Part shown: in pieces, positions 1 to 8,396 of the stretch | Numbering within the stretch: the first letter of the stretch is position 1 | How the letters are laid out: each line of letters begins with the position of its first letter | Source of the DNA: Aquimarina atlantica | Lineage (GTDB): Bacteria; Bacteroidota; Bacteroidia; Flavobacteriales; Flavobacteriaceae | Direction: 5' to 3' | Assembly (NCBI RefSeq): GCF_000626715.1 | Contig: NZ_AQRA01000019.1 | Location: 1 to 32,461, forward strand | Length of the DNA: 32,461 nucleotides | Translations under genes and position numbers: made by a program | The notes under the pieces: generated by a model | Databases searched by the model: none | Told to the model about the DNA's origin: nothing | Seen by the model: only the letters and a program-made list of their open reading frames with translations

Positions 1-1
1 G

Positions 2-112
2 GCTAATTCATATCAAAAAGGCGTTACGATATACCAGCGTAAAAGTTTAGGTATTGTAGCTAAAAATTTCACGTATAGATTTTATTCTAAATCAGACCTC
101 ACAGGTTTCTAA
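2..112 (+). CDS. Possible 3' end of a gene cut by the window edge
   Basis: One frame stays open from base 2 to a TAA at 110-112 and reads as plausible protein (36 residues ending KSDLTGF). The last codons lie inside the palindrome at 93-127, so the stop is supplied by that repeat. No start is visible because the window begins inside the frame. The family is not recognisable and the frame could be open by chance. Confidence 0.3.
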   Translation, partial: ANSYQKGVTIYQRKSLGIVAKNFTYRFYSKSDLTGF

Positions 113-127
113 GACCTGTGAGGTCTG
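93..127. repeat. Palindromic intergenic repeat (CAGACCTCACAGGT type)
   Basis: Two perfect 14-base inverted arms (CAGACCTCACAGGT at 93-106 and its complement at 114-127) flank a 7-base spacer. There is no T-run, so it is not a standard terminator. Related CAGACCTCAC/GTGAGGTCTG palindromes are, from general familiarity, dispersed in Flavobacteriaceae genomes. A partial relative lies at 904-949 in this window. Confidence 0.6.
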
Positions 128-903
128 GTGTTTCTACCTACCAGATAATAAATAAAATGTTTTAAATATAAAAATCTAAAAATCAGACATTTAAATTTTT
201 AAAATATCAGATTCACATTAGTTTAACGCTTTTATTACGGAAATCCACAAGGAATTGTCGTTTATTAGCTTTAAATTTGAGGTAATACTTAAAATAACTG
301 AGATTGCTAGCTTAAAAAGAGCAGCAATTACAGTTTTAATCAATCGTAAAAAACTACTAAATAGGTAGTTATAAAACAGAAACAACCCCGCAATTGTAAA
401 ACTTTGGCGAGCCAACAAAAGCAGGGTCTGAATAACGATTGATTTAATGTAAACCAACCATTATAAGGATATTTTTAGAGTAAATAGCTCAAAAAAGGAT
501 ATGATTTCTGAATGATTTAACCCTAAATCCTTATATATAATTTCTATTCGATAATTTGTGTCTAAAAAATATAAAACGAACTATTTTATCTTTTTTAGTA
601 GTTCTATTTTCCTAAAGCACAATATAGTAAGAAGCTTTCAAATAATTACGGTTTCCCGTAAGATATTTCTCCTTTTTTTTAAATATTTTTTGCACTATTT
701 CCATATTAAATCCCATAATACTAGTATAAAAATCTATAATTCAGCAATTTATATTGCATGTTTTATAATATTGGTTGTAAGAAGTTACGGTATAGAAGTA
801 TATATAAAAATGGCTTGTCGAAATTTGTTTTGAGATCTATTTTAAGGATTTTTGATTAGCATAAAACAAAGATTAAGTTGTATTGGTAATGATCTTTTTT
901 TAT
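128..903. other. AT-rich non-coding stretch
   Basis: About 775 bases with no credible gene. The open frames here (218-457 minus, 558-833 plus) give low-complexity Phe/Ile/Leu/Tyr/Lys-rich translations typical of AT-rich non-coding DNA. The octamer AAGGATAT occurs twice (465-472 and 495-502). I see no RNA gene. Confidence 0.5.
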
Positions 904-1025
904 CAGACCTCACGAGCTTATTTGAACTTGTTTCAGCATCTCTGTGAGGCCCGAAGGTGGGGTAATCGGGTAATCATATATTTTGTTACCGGTATATGTA
1001 ACAAAAAAGGCTCTCTGAATAGCCT
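904..1025. repeat. Composite intergenic repeat with nested hairpins
   Basis: The block starts with CAGACCTCAC (904-913) and has a diverged partner containing GTGAGG at 944-949. It then holds a perfect 9-base inverted repeat, TTTTGTTAC (981-989) with GTAACAAAA (998-1006), and a 5-base one, AGGCT (1008-1012) with AGCCT (1021-1025). It shares its first ten bases with the palindrome at 93. It is probably a dispersed non-coding element; its function is unknown. Confidence 0.45.
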
Positions 1026-1239
1026 GGTTTTTTATAGTCGGTTTCGATAGCAAATGTTTCGGGATCTCTAAATATAACTTCGCAACAACCACACACCTAT
1101 TTAATAGCACCACATCTTAATTGTTTTTTTCTATTTAAGTAGTTGCTGTAGATCGTGATGCTATTACCAAAAATGTACAAAATGTTGTTCTCATTATTTG
1201 TAGGGGATTTCTCTAATTTAATGACAAAAATAGTTAAGT

Positions 1240-1262
1240 TTATTTAGAATAAATAAAAATAA
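1240..1262. promoter_or_regulatory. Upstream operator palindrome of the heme locus
   Basis: A 23-bp dyad: arm TTATTTAGAAT (1240-1250), one centre base, and a weaker right arm (1252-1262, 8 of 11 matching). Its perfect half-site is repeated in inverted form at 1290-1300. It ends 3 bases before the -7 box. It shares the consensus arm TTATTWAGAWT with the pair at 17741-17806, so a metal-responsive repressor of the Fur or DtxR type is likely (inference). Confidence 0.55.
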
Positions 1263-1265
1263 ATA

Positions 1266-1273
1266 TATATTTG
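1266..1273 (+). promoter_or_regulatory. -7 box of the heme receptor promoter
   Basis: TATATTTG matches the Bacteroidetes housekeeping -7 consensus TANNTTTG, 29 bases before the ATG at 1303. No good -33 element is visible; its expected place is occupied by the operator at 1240-1262. Confidence 0.5.
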
Positions 1274-1277
1274 CACT

Positions 1278-1300
1278 CTATTAAGAAACATTCTAAATAA
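1278..1300. promoter_or_regulatory. Downstream operator palindrome of the heme locus
   Basis: A 23-bp dyad with a perfect right arm ATTCTAAATAA (1290-1300) and an 8-of-11 left arm (1278-1288). Its centre is 38 bases from the upstream dyad. It lies between the -7 box and the start codon, where a bound repressor would block initiation. Confidence 0.55.
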
Positions 1301-1302
1301 AA

Positions 1303-3387
1303 ATGAAGTTTGAGAATCTGATAATCTGTGTTTTAACAGGTTTTGTTGTTGTAAGTGGATATACGCAAGAAAAAACTATAGATACTACTTTGGTTAATGA
1401 ACTACAAGAAGTAGTTCTTACCGCTACCCGAACAGAAAGACAGCTTTCTTCTCTACCTTTACCAGTGACTATTGTTTCTCAGGAAACCATTAAGCAATCA
1501 GGAACCATTAGACTTAATGAAATTCTAAATGAGCAAACAGGGATTATAACTGTAGCCGATGAAAGCGGTTTTGAAGGAGTACAAATACAAGGAATTGCTT
1601 CAGATTATATTTTAATTCTTATAGATGGTGTTCCTCTGGTTGGTAGAAAAGCAGGAAACTTTGATGTAAACAGGTTAACCGTTGGTAATATAAAACAAGT
1701 AGAAGTCGTCAAAGGGCCATCTAGTAGTCTTTATGGTTCTGAAGCTTTGGGCGGTGTAATTAATATCATTACCGAGAAACCAAAAAGTGATGTGCTATCG
1801 GGCAATGCTTCTTATCGAATAGGCAGTTACACCCAGCAGGATATTAATGTAGATATTAAGCAACGTATTAAGAAACTTGGCTATGGTGTTTTTGCCAATC
1901 GATTTTCTAGTGAAGGTTATGATCTTACTCCCGATACTGCAGGACAGACGGTAAATCCATTCGAGAATTATACATTTAATGGTAGGTTGTATTATGATTT
2001 TTCTGATCAGTTTTCGTTATTTCTGTCTGGTCGTTTATATACGCAATACCAGGATGCCGGATTTACAACCAATACTACAAGTTTTGAAGGAGATAGCGAG
2101 GAAAAGGAATGGAACAGTCACCTACGTCTCGATCACAAATGGAGTGATCATCTAACTACTCAATACGAGTTTTATTATACGAATTATAATGCCAAAGAAC
2201 AGTTGGCAGACTCTAGTTCTGGTGATATAGTAAGTGATAGTGATTTTGATCAGCGTCTATTGCGTCCCGAAATACGAACTACCTATGCATTTAAAGATAG
2301 CAGTAAACTTACATTCGGAGTAGGTTTTCAATACGATGAATTGGATCGTACTTTTTTTGATAAGCAAGTAGATTTTAATTCTCAATATGTGTATGCTCAA
2401 TATGATACACATCTTATTGAGCGATTAAACGTCATTACGGGAGCACGTTTCGATAATCATTCAGAATATAGTAACCAATTTAGCCCCAAGCTTGCGTTAC
2501 GATATAAAATCACAGAGGCTTTGGCTGCCAAAGCCTCTGTAGGATATGGTTTTAAAGCCCCGGATTTTAGACAGCTTTATTTTGACTTTACTAACTCTAC
2601 GGTGGGCTATACTGTACTAGGGTATAATGTGGCTTTAGAAAAATTAAATGAACTACAAGCGCAGGGGCAAATTCTTGATGTAGTTGTTCCCGAATCATCG
2701 CTGCAAGATCCCCTTGAAGCAGAAAACTCTATTGGGTATAATGCAGGATTAACGTATAAAGAAAATCGATGGAATGCAGAACTCAATTTCTTTAGAAACG
2801 ATTTTAAAAACCTTATCGATACTCGTGTTATCGCTCGTAAAACCAATGGGCAAAATGTATTTAGCTATTTCAATTTTGATAAAATATACACGACAGGTCT
2901 AGAATTTAATACCAACTATAGGATAACAGACAATGTGAGATTGAGTGCAGGTTACCAGTTACTCTACGCTTTTGATAAAGAAAAAGAAAGACTAGTAAAA
3001 AATGGCGAAGTATTTGCTCGTGATCCAGAAACTAACCAAACAGTTGCAGTCTCGAGATCAGAATATTTTGGACTTGTAAATCGCTCACGACATAATGCAA
3101 ACTTTAAAGTTTTTTATGATATCGTTTCCGCGAAAGCGAATATAAACCTAAGGCTGTTATACAGAAGTAAATATGCCTTGTTTGACACTAATGGTAATGA
3201 TCTTATAGATGATTATGACACCAGCTTTGTTGATGGATTTGCAATAGCAAATATTGCTGCCAGTAAGACCTTTTATGAAAACTTTACACTACAAATAGGT
3301 GCAAACAATCTTTTTGATTATACCAAAGACAACATTCCCACTTTACCTGGGATACAATTATATGCAAAACTTAACTATCAATTTTAA
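1303..3387 (+). CDS. hmuR: TonB-dependent heme receptor, HmuR-like
   Basis: A 694-residue outer-membrane receptor that would import heme using energy from TonB. Residues 1-21 form a signal peptide. A TonB-box-like segment (LQEVVLTATRTE, from about 34) leads into a plug domain to about 160 (IQGIASDYILILIDGVP, VKGPSSSLYGSEALGGVINI). A beta-barrel follows to a C-terminal Phe. FKAPDFRQLYF near 427 resembles the FRAP/NPNL heme-receptor region. The next gene, 19 bases downstream, is a HmuY-family protein, which is the main reason for choosing heme over other ligands. The start fits the signal peptide and sits directly after an operator palindrome, so iron repression is likely. Confidence 0.8.
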   Translation: MKFENLIICVLTGFVVVSGYTQEKTIDTTLVNELQEVVLTATRTERQLSSLPLPVTIVSQETIKQSGTIRLNEILNEQTGIITVADESGFEGVQIQGIASDYILILIDGVPLVGRKAGNFDVNRLTVGNIKQVEVVKGPSSSLYGSEALGGVINIITEKPKSDVLSGNASYRIGSYTQQDINVDIKQRIKKLGYGVFANRFSSEGYDLTPDTAGQTVNPFENYTFNGRLYYDFSDQFSLFLSGRLYTQYQDAGFTTNTTSFEGDSEEKEWNSHLRLDHKWSDHLTTQYEFYYTNYNAKEQLADSSSGDIVSDSDFDQRLLRPEIRTTYAFKDSSKLTFGVGFQYDELDRTFFDKQVDFNSQYVYAQYDTHLIERLNVITGARFDNHSEYSNQFSPKLALRYKITEALAAKASVGYGFKAPDFRQLYFDFTNSTVGYTVLGYNVALEKLNELQAQGQILDVVVPESSLQDPLEAENSIGYNAGLTYKENRWNAELNFFRNDFKNLIDTRVIARKTNGQNVFSYFNFDKIYTTGLEFNTNYRITDNVRLSAGYQLLYAFDKEKERLVKNGEVFARDPETNQTVAVSRSEYFGLVNRSRHNANFKVFYDIVSAKANINLRLLYRSKYALFDTNGNDLIDDYDTSFVDGFAIANIAASKTFYENFTLQIGANNLFDYTKDNIPTLPGIQLYAKLNYQF

Positions 3388-3406
3388 TATTTTAAATGTC
3401 ATGACA

Positions 3407-4018
3407 ATGAAAAAATTATCAATATTATTTTTAGTACTTAGTACAGTACTTATTTCGTGTAGCAGCGATGATGATGCGCCTGTTCCGGTACCGGTTAAAT
3501 CTGAGAAAATTTCTAATCTTGAAGCACCACAAACAGGAGGACAAGGACAACCTGTAGGAGGTGTTTTTACCAAATTTGATTTTGAAACAGGAAAAACAAC
3601 TACCAGTGATACTGCCTGGGATATTGCATTTAGAGGGACTACTATAGCAGTTAACGGAGGAGTAGTTACTGGTACAGCAGATGAACCAGCACGTAATGGT
3701 AACGTAGGAGCAGCAATAGTTACCGGAACATTTGCAGGAGTAACCAATGCAAAAGATGTAACTTTTGGTCAAGATGCAAACGGTGCATTTGCGATCCCTA
3801 CAGGAAGTGATAATGGATGGTATAATTATGCAGGACCTCCAACACATATAATCTCACCAATCCCAGGAAAAATACTTGTTTTTAGAACCCGTAATGGTAA
3901 CTACGCCAAGGTAGAAATATTAAGCTATTACAAAGATGAGGATACTTCTAAAGATTCTAAACACTATACATTTAATTATGTGTATAATCCTAATAAAGGA
4001 GAAACATCTTTTGAATAA
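3407..4018 (+). CDS. hmuY: HmuY-family heme-binding lipoprotein
   Basis: A 203-residue lipoprotein with a signal peptide ending in lipobox LISC. It is followed by SSDDDA, an acidic tail typical of surface-exported Bacteroidetes lipoproteins. The body has the HmuY signature (TAWDIAFRGTTIAVNGG at about 67-83, then KILVFRTRNGNYAKVEILSYY). HmuY proteins capture heme and hand it to HmuR. Candidate iron ligands here are His147 and His186, but I cannot align them to the known ligands. The ATG at 3407 gives a compact signal peptide; an ATG at 3401 would add two residues. It is co-transcribed with the receptor and followed by a strong terminator. Confidence 0.8.
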   Translation: MKKLSILFLVLSTVLISCSSDDDAPVPVPVKSEKISNLEAPQTGGQGQPVGGVFTKFDFETGKTTTSDTAWDIAFRGTTIAVNGGVVTGTADEPARNGNVGAAIVTGTFAGVTNAKDVTFGQDANGAFAIPTGSDNGWYNYAGPPTHIISPIPGKILVFRTRNGNYAKVEILSYYKDEDTSKDSKHYTFNYVYNPNKGETSFE

Positions 4019-4072
4019 TGATATAACCCCGATTGAATTATACCATATATTGAATTAGCTATTTAGATAAAG

Positions 4073-4103
4073 CCGGTAAAGTTAAATTTTACCGGTTTTT
4101 TTT
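4073..4103 (+). terminator. Rho-independent terminator of the heme locus
   Basis: Stem CCGGTAAA (4073-4080) with TTTACCGG (4088-4095), a 7-base loop, then eight T residues (4096-4103). It lies 55 bases after the HmuY stop. The opposite strand lacks a comparable T-run. Confidence 0.85.
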
Positions 4104-4127
4104 ATTGTATATAAAAGAAACAATGAT

Positions 4128-6686
4128 TTAAAAACTTAGTCTAAATGTTACATTAGGAGTAATATTAAGGGAAGATTTATTGACTTCTCTTAATTCGTAA
4201 GAAATATTATTTTCACTATCGGTTAATTGATAGAGCGGATAACTTCGATCTAAAATATTTTTTCTCCCATATAGATTTAATAAAGAGAAACCCAGGCGGC
4301 TCTTAAATCTATCGTTTTTTGATGACCAGTTAAAATCATATACTACAGAAAAATCCAGTCTGTGATAATCGGGTAGAGATTTAGAGTTTATAGCACCGTA
4401 TTGAACAATAGGTTGGTCATCTACTAGTGTAACCCCTAATGCAGGAGTATATGGGGTACCGGTACGATATTTCCACCCCAGTGAAAACTGAAGTTTCTTC
4501 CACTGGTAAGCATGAGACCACGAAACAGAATGTGTGATATTATTATTTCCTTTAAAGGCTTTACCTTGATTAAGTGTATTAAATGTGAACTCGGTATCAG
4601 AAAGCGAATACCCAAGCCAGGTAGAGTACTTGCCAGCTTTCTTCTTAATTAACAGATCTATTCCCGTAGAGATACTTTCTCCTTCAGATAAGTCACCAGA
4701 AGTAGATTCGAACCCTCTGGTTAGTGAAGTAAGTCCTTTTATCTTTTTGTAATAGGTGTCTATCTCAATATTCCAGTTTTTTTTATGAAAAAGAGTGCCC
4801 AGGGTGTATTGCCGACTTCTTAACAAAGGGATATCATCTTCTTGTGCAGCGACCCATAACTGATTTTCGAGGCCAAAATTAAAAGTGGCAAACTCAATCA
4901 CCTGGCTAATGGATTGATTTTTGACCTCTGCAGATCCTTTAACCCTAAAATGCTTTCCTATTTTTCGTTCTATATAAAATCTGGGTTCGATAAAAGCAGA
5001 TTGTAATGCAGTATAATAATTTCCTCTTATCCCAAGACTAATCAGCCATGTTTTGGGCGAACTATATTGCAATTGAGAATAAAAACTATGCGTAGGATTC
5101 TCTTGATAATTTCCAACTTCGGCATCATTTTCTTTTAAATAAAATGCTACCTGATTATAATAGAATTGATATCCATTCGAAAAAGTGAAACGAGGACTAA
5201 TAGTCCAGTCAGAATGAAATAACAGTCCGTATTCTTCAATCGCATTTTCTTTTTCGATAGTTAGATCTTGATTAATAAAGAGATTCCTTCCCTGGTACTC
5301 TAGTACATATTCAGAATATGAAAATTGTGTTTTTGTAGAGAATCGAGAACTCCATTTGCTATCCCAGGAAATATTTGTTCCAAAATTTTTAATAGCAAGC
5401 TTATCCTGCGACATATCTGCAAATTGAGAATCCTTAAAAGAGTAATCGAGTTTATTTTGAGTAAACAAATTAGAAATAGAGATATCGTGTTTTTTAGAAA
5501 GATTGGCAATTAATTTTAAAGTTACATCGGTAAAATAAAATAACTCTTTATTTTCTGAAGACTCGGGATCAAAAATAGATCTGTTATCTGTAATACTTGT
5601 ATTCTGAAAAGCTCGGTTAGAATAGGTGTTAATTGTTGGAGTGTCAATAATATCGGTAATCGATCTTCTGGCCGATAGTAAAACAGCAGTTTTTTTAGAA
5701 ATAGGAAGCTTTAGATATCCATCGGCATGAGTCATATTGATTCCTATACCTCCTTGTGTTGTATCAGGTACCGTCTGATCTGTTTTGATGTCAATAACTC
5801 CCGATACCCGATCTCCATAAATAGGTTGGGTTCCACTTTTGTATATGGTGATATCTTTGGTGATGTATGGATTGAAAGCAGAAATAAGACCAAAAAAATG
5901 ATCAGAATTATACATTTTAATACCATCCCATAAAATGAGGTTTTGATCGGGAGTACCACCTCTTATATAAATTCCTGAAGCGGTTTCTAGTGGGCTTTCT
6001 ATTCCTGGCAGCAGTTGAATGTTTTGCAGGATATCAGGCTCGGATAATCCTGAAATTATATTTAAATTATTAGGTTGAATTTTAACCGAGCCATCCCTGG
6101 TTTTTACTATTCCAGAGGTTAGATATTCTTTTATTATAACTTCGTTTAATACAAAATCTTCTGGAGATAGGATATAAGTATCACATTTCTTATTGATTAC
6201 TTCTTTAAGGGAAATAACAATGCTTTTATACCCAAGGTATGAAATCGTTAAAGTGTCTGATATGTTATTATCTTCTAAAGAAAAAAAGCCTTTCTCGTCA
6301 GATGAAGTTCCTGTTTTTTTTACTTCATTAAGTATAGTTGCTCCTTCAATAGGAGTATGGGTTTCATCGGTTAAATATCCACAAAAAGAAGTTGTTTTAT
6401 TAAGTTTAACAACGTAGTATCGTTCATCGATTTGTTTAAAATCTATGGGGAATTGACTGGATACTATTGCTATAATTTCGTTTAAAGATATAGCATCTTG
6501 ATCTACCGTGATCGTTATGTCTGTGAATGACGAAGCGTTATAAGAAAATTTTACATCAAAAAGCCCTTCCATTTCGGTCAGAAAACCGTCTAATGAGAAA
6601 TCAGTATAATGTATGTCTTTCTTTTTTTCTTGAGCATATGCAGTTAGAGAAAAAAGGAAAATAAGCAATAAAAAGTGGTATTTCAT
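4128..6686 (-). CDS. TonB-dependent receptor with STN signalling domain
   Basis: An 852-residue FecA-like receptor. A signal peptide (1-18) precedes an STN-type domain (about 26-95, where a FecR-like protein would dock) and a carboxypeptidase-regulatory-like domain (about 97-175, TPIEGATILNEVKKTGTSSDEKG). A plug (about 192-305, IYIRGGTPDQNLILWDGIKMY) and a beta-barrel ending in Phe follow. The FecR-like gene ends immediately before this ATG with no spacer, so translation is coupled. No SusD-like partner follows, so glycan import is not indicated. The ligand is unknown. The STN domain predicts that ligand binding switches on the sigma factor encoded first in the operon. Confidence 0.85.
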   Translation of the reverse strand: MKYHFLLLIFLFSLTAYAQEKKKDIHYTDFSLDGFLTEMEGLFDVKFSYNASSFTDITITVDQDAISLNEIIAIVSSQFPIDFKQIDERYYVVKLNKTTSFCGYLTDETHTPIEGATILNEVKKTGTSSDEKGFFSLEDNNISDTLTISYLGYKSIVISLKEVINKKCDTYILSPEDFVLNEVIIKEYLTSGIVKTRDGSVKIQPNNLNIISGLSEPDILQNIQLLPGIESPLETASGIYIRGGTPDQNLILWDGIKMYNSDHFFGLISAFNPYITKDITIYKSGTQPIYGDRVSGVIDIKTDQTVPDTTQGGIGINMTHADGYLKLPISKKTAVLLSARRSITDIIDTPTINTYSNRAFQNTSITDNRSIFDPESSENKELFYFTDVTLKLIANLSKKHDISISNLFTQNKLDYSFKDSQFADMSQDKLAIKNFGTNISWDSKWSSRFSTKTQFSYSEYVLEYQGRNLFINQDLTIEKENAIEEYGLLFHSDWTISPRFTFSNGYQFYYNQVAFYLKENDAEVGNYQENPTHSFYSQLQYSSPKTWLISLGIRGNYYTALQSAFIEPRFYIERKIGKHFRVKGSAEVKNQSISQVIEFATFNFGLENQLWVAAQEDDIPLLRSRQYTLGTLFHKKNWNIEIDTYYKKIKGLTSLTRGFESTSGDLSEGESISTGIDLLIKKKAGKYSTWLGYSLSDTEFTFNTLNQGKAFKGNNNITHSVSWSHAYQWKKLQFSLGWKYRTGTPYTPALGVTLVDDQPIVQYGAINSKSLPDYHRLDFSVVYDFNWSSKNDRFKSRLGFSLLNLYGRKNILDRSYPLYQLTDSENNISYELREVNKSSLNITPNVTFRLSF

Positions 6687-7595
6687 TTATTCTTTAGACA
6701 ATTCTATAGTATTCTTGTCTATAAAAATAAACTTAATATCCATTGCATCAAAAATAGTATGCAAAGCATTTTGTAAATTATCATGGGTAAATCCACCACT
6801 GTATCGTTGGTTGATACTAATCTGCTCACTTTTAATAGTAATTTTATATTGTTTTTCGAGGGCAGATATCACTTGTTGTAATGGGGTATTGACAAAACTA
6901 CTTTCTCCTGTAGTCCATGAAGGAGTAATCTCATTTAGTTCCCATTCTTCGAATGATGCATCAATACTTCTTACGGCTTGTCCTTTGGTAATAATTTTTG
7001 AAGAAGTTTTATTTTCTACTTTAACTTTACCTTCATAACAGATTACCTCAAAAAAACCAGAAGAAGCATTAACGTTAAATTGCGTGCCTAATACTGAAAC
7101 AGAATTATGATTAGATTTTACAGTAAATGTATTTCCTTTTTTTACTTTGAAAAAAGCTTCTCCATCTAAAAACACAATTCGCTCGGTATTTTCCCAGCTT
7201 CCTTTTTTATAATATAATTTGGACTTAGCATTCAAAATCGCTTCAGAACCATCGGGAAGTGTTACTGCTAGTCGTTCGCCAAATCCGGATTGATGTGTGA
7301 TGTTTTGATTAAAAAATAGGGTGTAGCCAAGGATAAGCGCAATACTTGCAGCGATTGCATAGGCCCATTTAGGCACTAAAGAGATCACTTTTTTCTCTTC
7401 AGAGATATCTTCTTGAATACGATCAAAAAGTTTTTCTCTGTCTACTGTTGGGACTTCAAGTAACTTTGTTCCTTCGAGAATAGTTTCGTATAAAATATAA
7501 TCCTTAGATTTTTTAAAATCATTGATTTCCTCTTCGGATAATTCACCGCTGGCCCATTTGGCTAAAAAAACATCTATGTTATCTGACTTTTCCAT
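6687..7595 (-). CDS. FecR-family anti-sigma factor
   Basis: A 302-residue inner-membrane regulator. A cytoplasmic N-terminal domain (1-75) contains FLAKWASGELSEEEI, a typical FecR start. One membrane segment lies at about 78-95 (WAYAIAASIALILGYTLFF). A periplasmic FecR domain follows (about 105-215, GSEAILNAKSKLYYKKG and VLGTQFNV), then a C-terminal DUF4974 domain (PLQQVISALEKQYKITI to the end). It would hold or activate the ECF sigma factor depending on contact with the receptor STN domain. It lies between the sigma gene (14-base gap) and the receptor gene (0-base gap). Confidence 0.88.
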   Translation of the reverse strand: MEKSDNIDVFLAKWASGELSEEEINDFKKSKDYILYETILEGTKLLEVPTVDREKLFDRIQEDISEEKKVISLVPKWAYAIAASIALILGYTLFFNQNITHQSGFGERLAVTLPDGSEAILNAKSKLYYKKGSWENTERIVFLDGEAFFKVKKGNTFTVKSNHNSVSVLGTQFNVNASSGFFEVICYEGKVKVENKTSSKIITKGQAVRSIDASFEEWELNEITPSWTTGESSFVNTPLQQVISALEKQYKITIKSEQISINQRYSGGFTHDNLQNALHTIFDAMDIKFIFIDKNTIELSKE

Positions 7596-7609
7596 TTTCT
7601 TGTTCTCTG

Positions 7610-8128
7610 TTAAACCGTGCGCCCTAATTTTTCTCTTAATTCTAATAATGCTAAATGCATTCTTCGCTCTACTGCTTTTTGGGTTAACCCAATAATCTCG
7701 GCAATTTCTTTATACGTTTTCTTGTCTTTTCTACTTAATAGAAAAACTTCTCTTTGTTTTGGCGGAAGCTCAGAAATACTACGTTGTAACTTTACCATGA
7801 ACTCTTTTTCCTCCATTAAAAACTCGGGACTATAATCGTATTGAATAGAAGAGAAGCTTTGCTGATTGTATTTTAGAATTACTTTTTCATGATTCAGTTC
7901 ATTAAAAAAAGCATTTTGAGCTACTTTCATTAAAAATGATTTTGCTTTACTAAAAAGTACTTTTTTACAATTTTTCCAAAGTTTTACAAAAGCATCCTGT
8001 GTTATGTCTTCTGCCTGTTTCATATCTCCACACTTATAATAAATGAAATTCAGGATCACTTCAGAATGATTATCAAAAATCATCCTAAAGTTTTTTTCAT
8101 CACAAACAGACTTTTGTTTTTCTGACAT
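7610..8128 (-). CDS. ECF RNA polymerase sigma factor (FecI-like)
   Basis: A 172-residue sigma-70 family protein. Region 2 covers about 12-75 (YYKCGDMKQAEDITQDAFVKLW, the -10 recognition helix). Region 4 covers about 113-165 (SELPPKQREVFLLSRKDKKTYKEIAEIIGLTQKAVERRM), ending in a helix-turn-helix. It is the first gene of the sigma/anti-sigma/receptor operon and probably activates that operon and possibly the divergent metallopeptidase gene. The ATG at 8128 gives the usual family length. Confidence 0.9.
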   Translation of the reverse strand: MSEKQKSVCDEKNFRMIFDNHSEVILNFIYYKCGDMKQAEDITQDAFVKLWKNCKKVLFSKAKSFLMKVAQNAFFNELNHEKVILKYNQQSFSSIQYDYSPEFLMEEKEFMVKLQRSISELPPKQREVFLLSRKDKKTYKEIAEIIGLTQKAVERRMHLALLELREKLGRTV

Positions 8129-8151
8129 CTTAGAAATACTTAGCTTTTTTT

Positions 8152-8159
8152 CAAAACTA
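8152..8159 (-). promoter_or_regulatory. Possible -7 box for the sigma factor operon
   Basis: On the minus strand TAGTTTTG fits TANNTTTG 24 bases ahead of the ATG. No clear -33 element is seen, so this is tentative. Confidence 0.35.
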
Positions 8160-8396
8160 CGGTATTTAAAGAAAAAGTATAGAAAGATGTTGTTTTTTCT
8201 TTCTACTAATGTCTTCTACTTAAGCTTTTATTGTAATGATATCTCCATATACTATAACAACAGTATATTTTGCTTTTACCCTATTTCTGAAAAAAAATAT
8301 AGAAGATTTTAAAAAAAAGTAAATAAAAAAATAGGGTGTTTTAAAAGTTCACTGTTGTGTAAGAAAGGACGTTTAATATTTAACCCAAAATAAACT

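Noticed and set aside
218..457. 79-codon minus-strand open frame
   Set aside because: Hydrophobic low-complexity translation with no recognisable domain, in an AT-rich gap; most likely chance.
558..833. 91-codon plus-strand open frame
   Set aside because: Phe/Ile/Tyr/Lys-rich translation typical of AT-rich non-coding DNA, with no signal peptide or motif.
910..1113. 67-codon minus-strand open frame
   Set aside because: It runs through the composite palindromic repeat at 904-1025, which accounts for its sequence.
3358..3847. Two overlapping minus-strand frames opposite the HmuY gene
   Set aside because: Both are antisense shadows of a well-supported lipoprotein gene.
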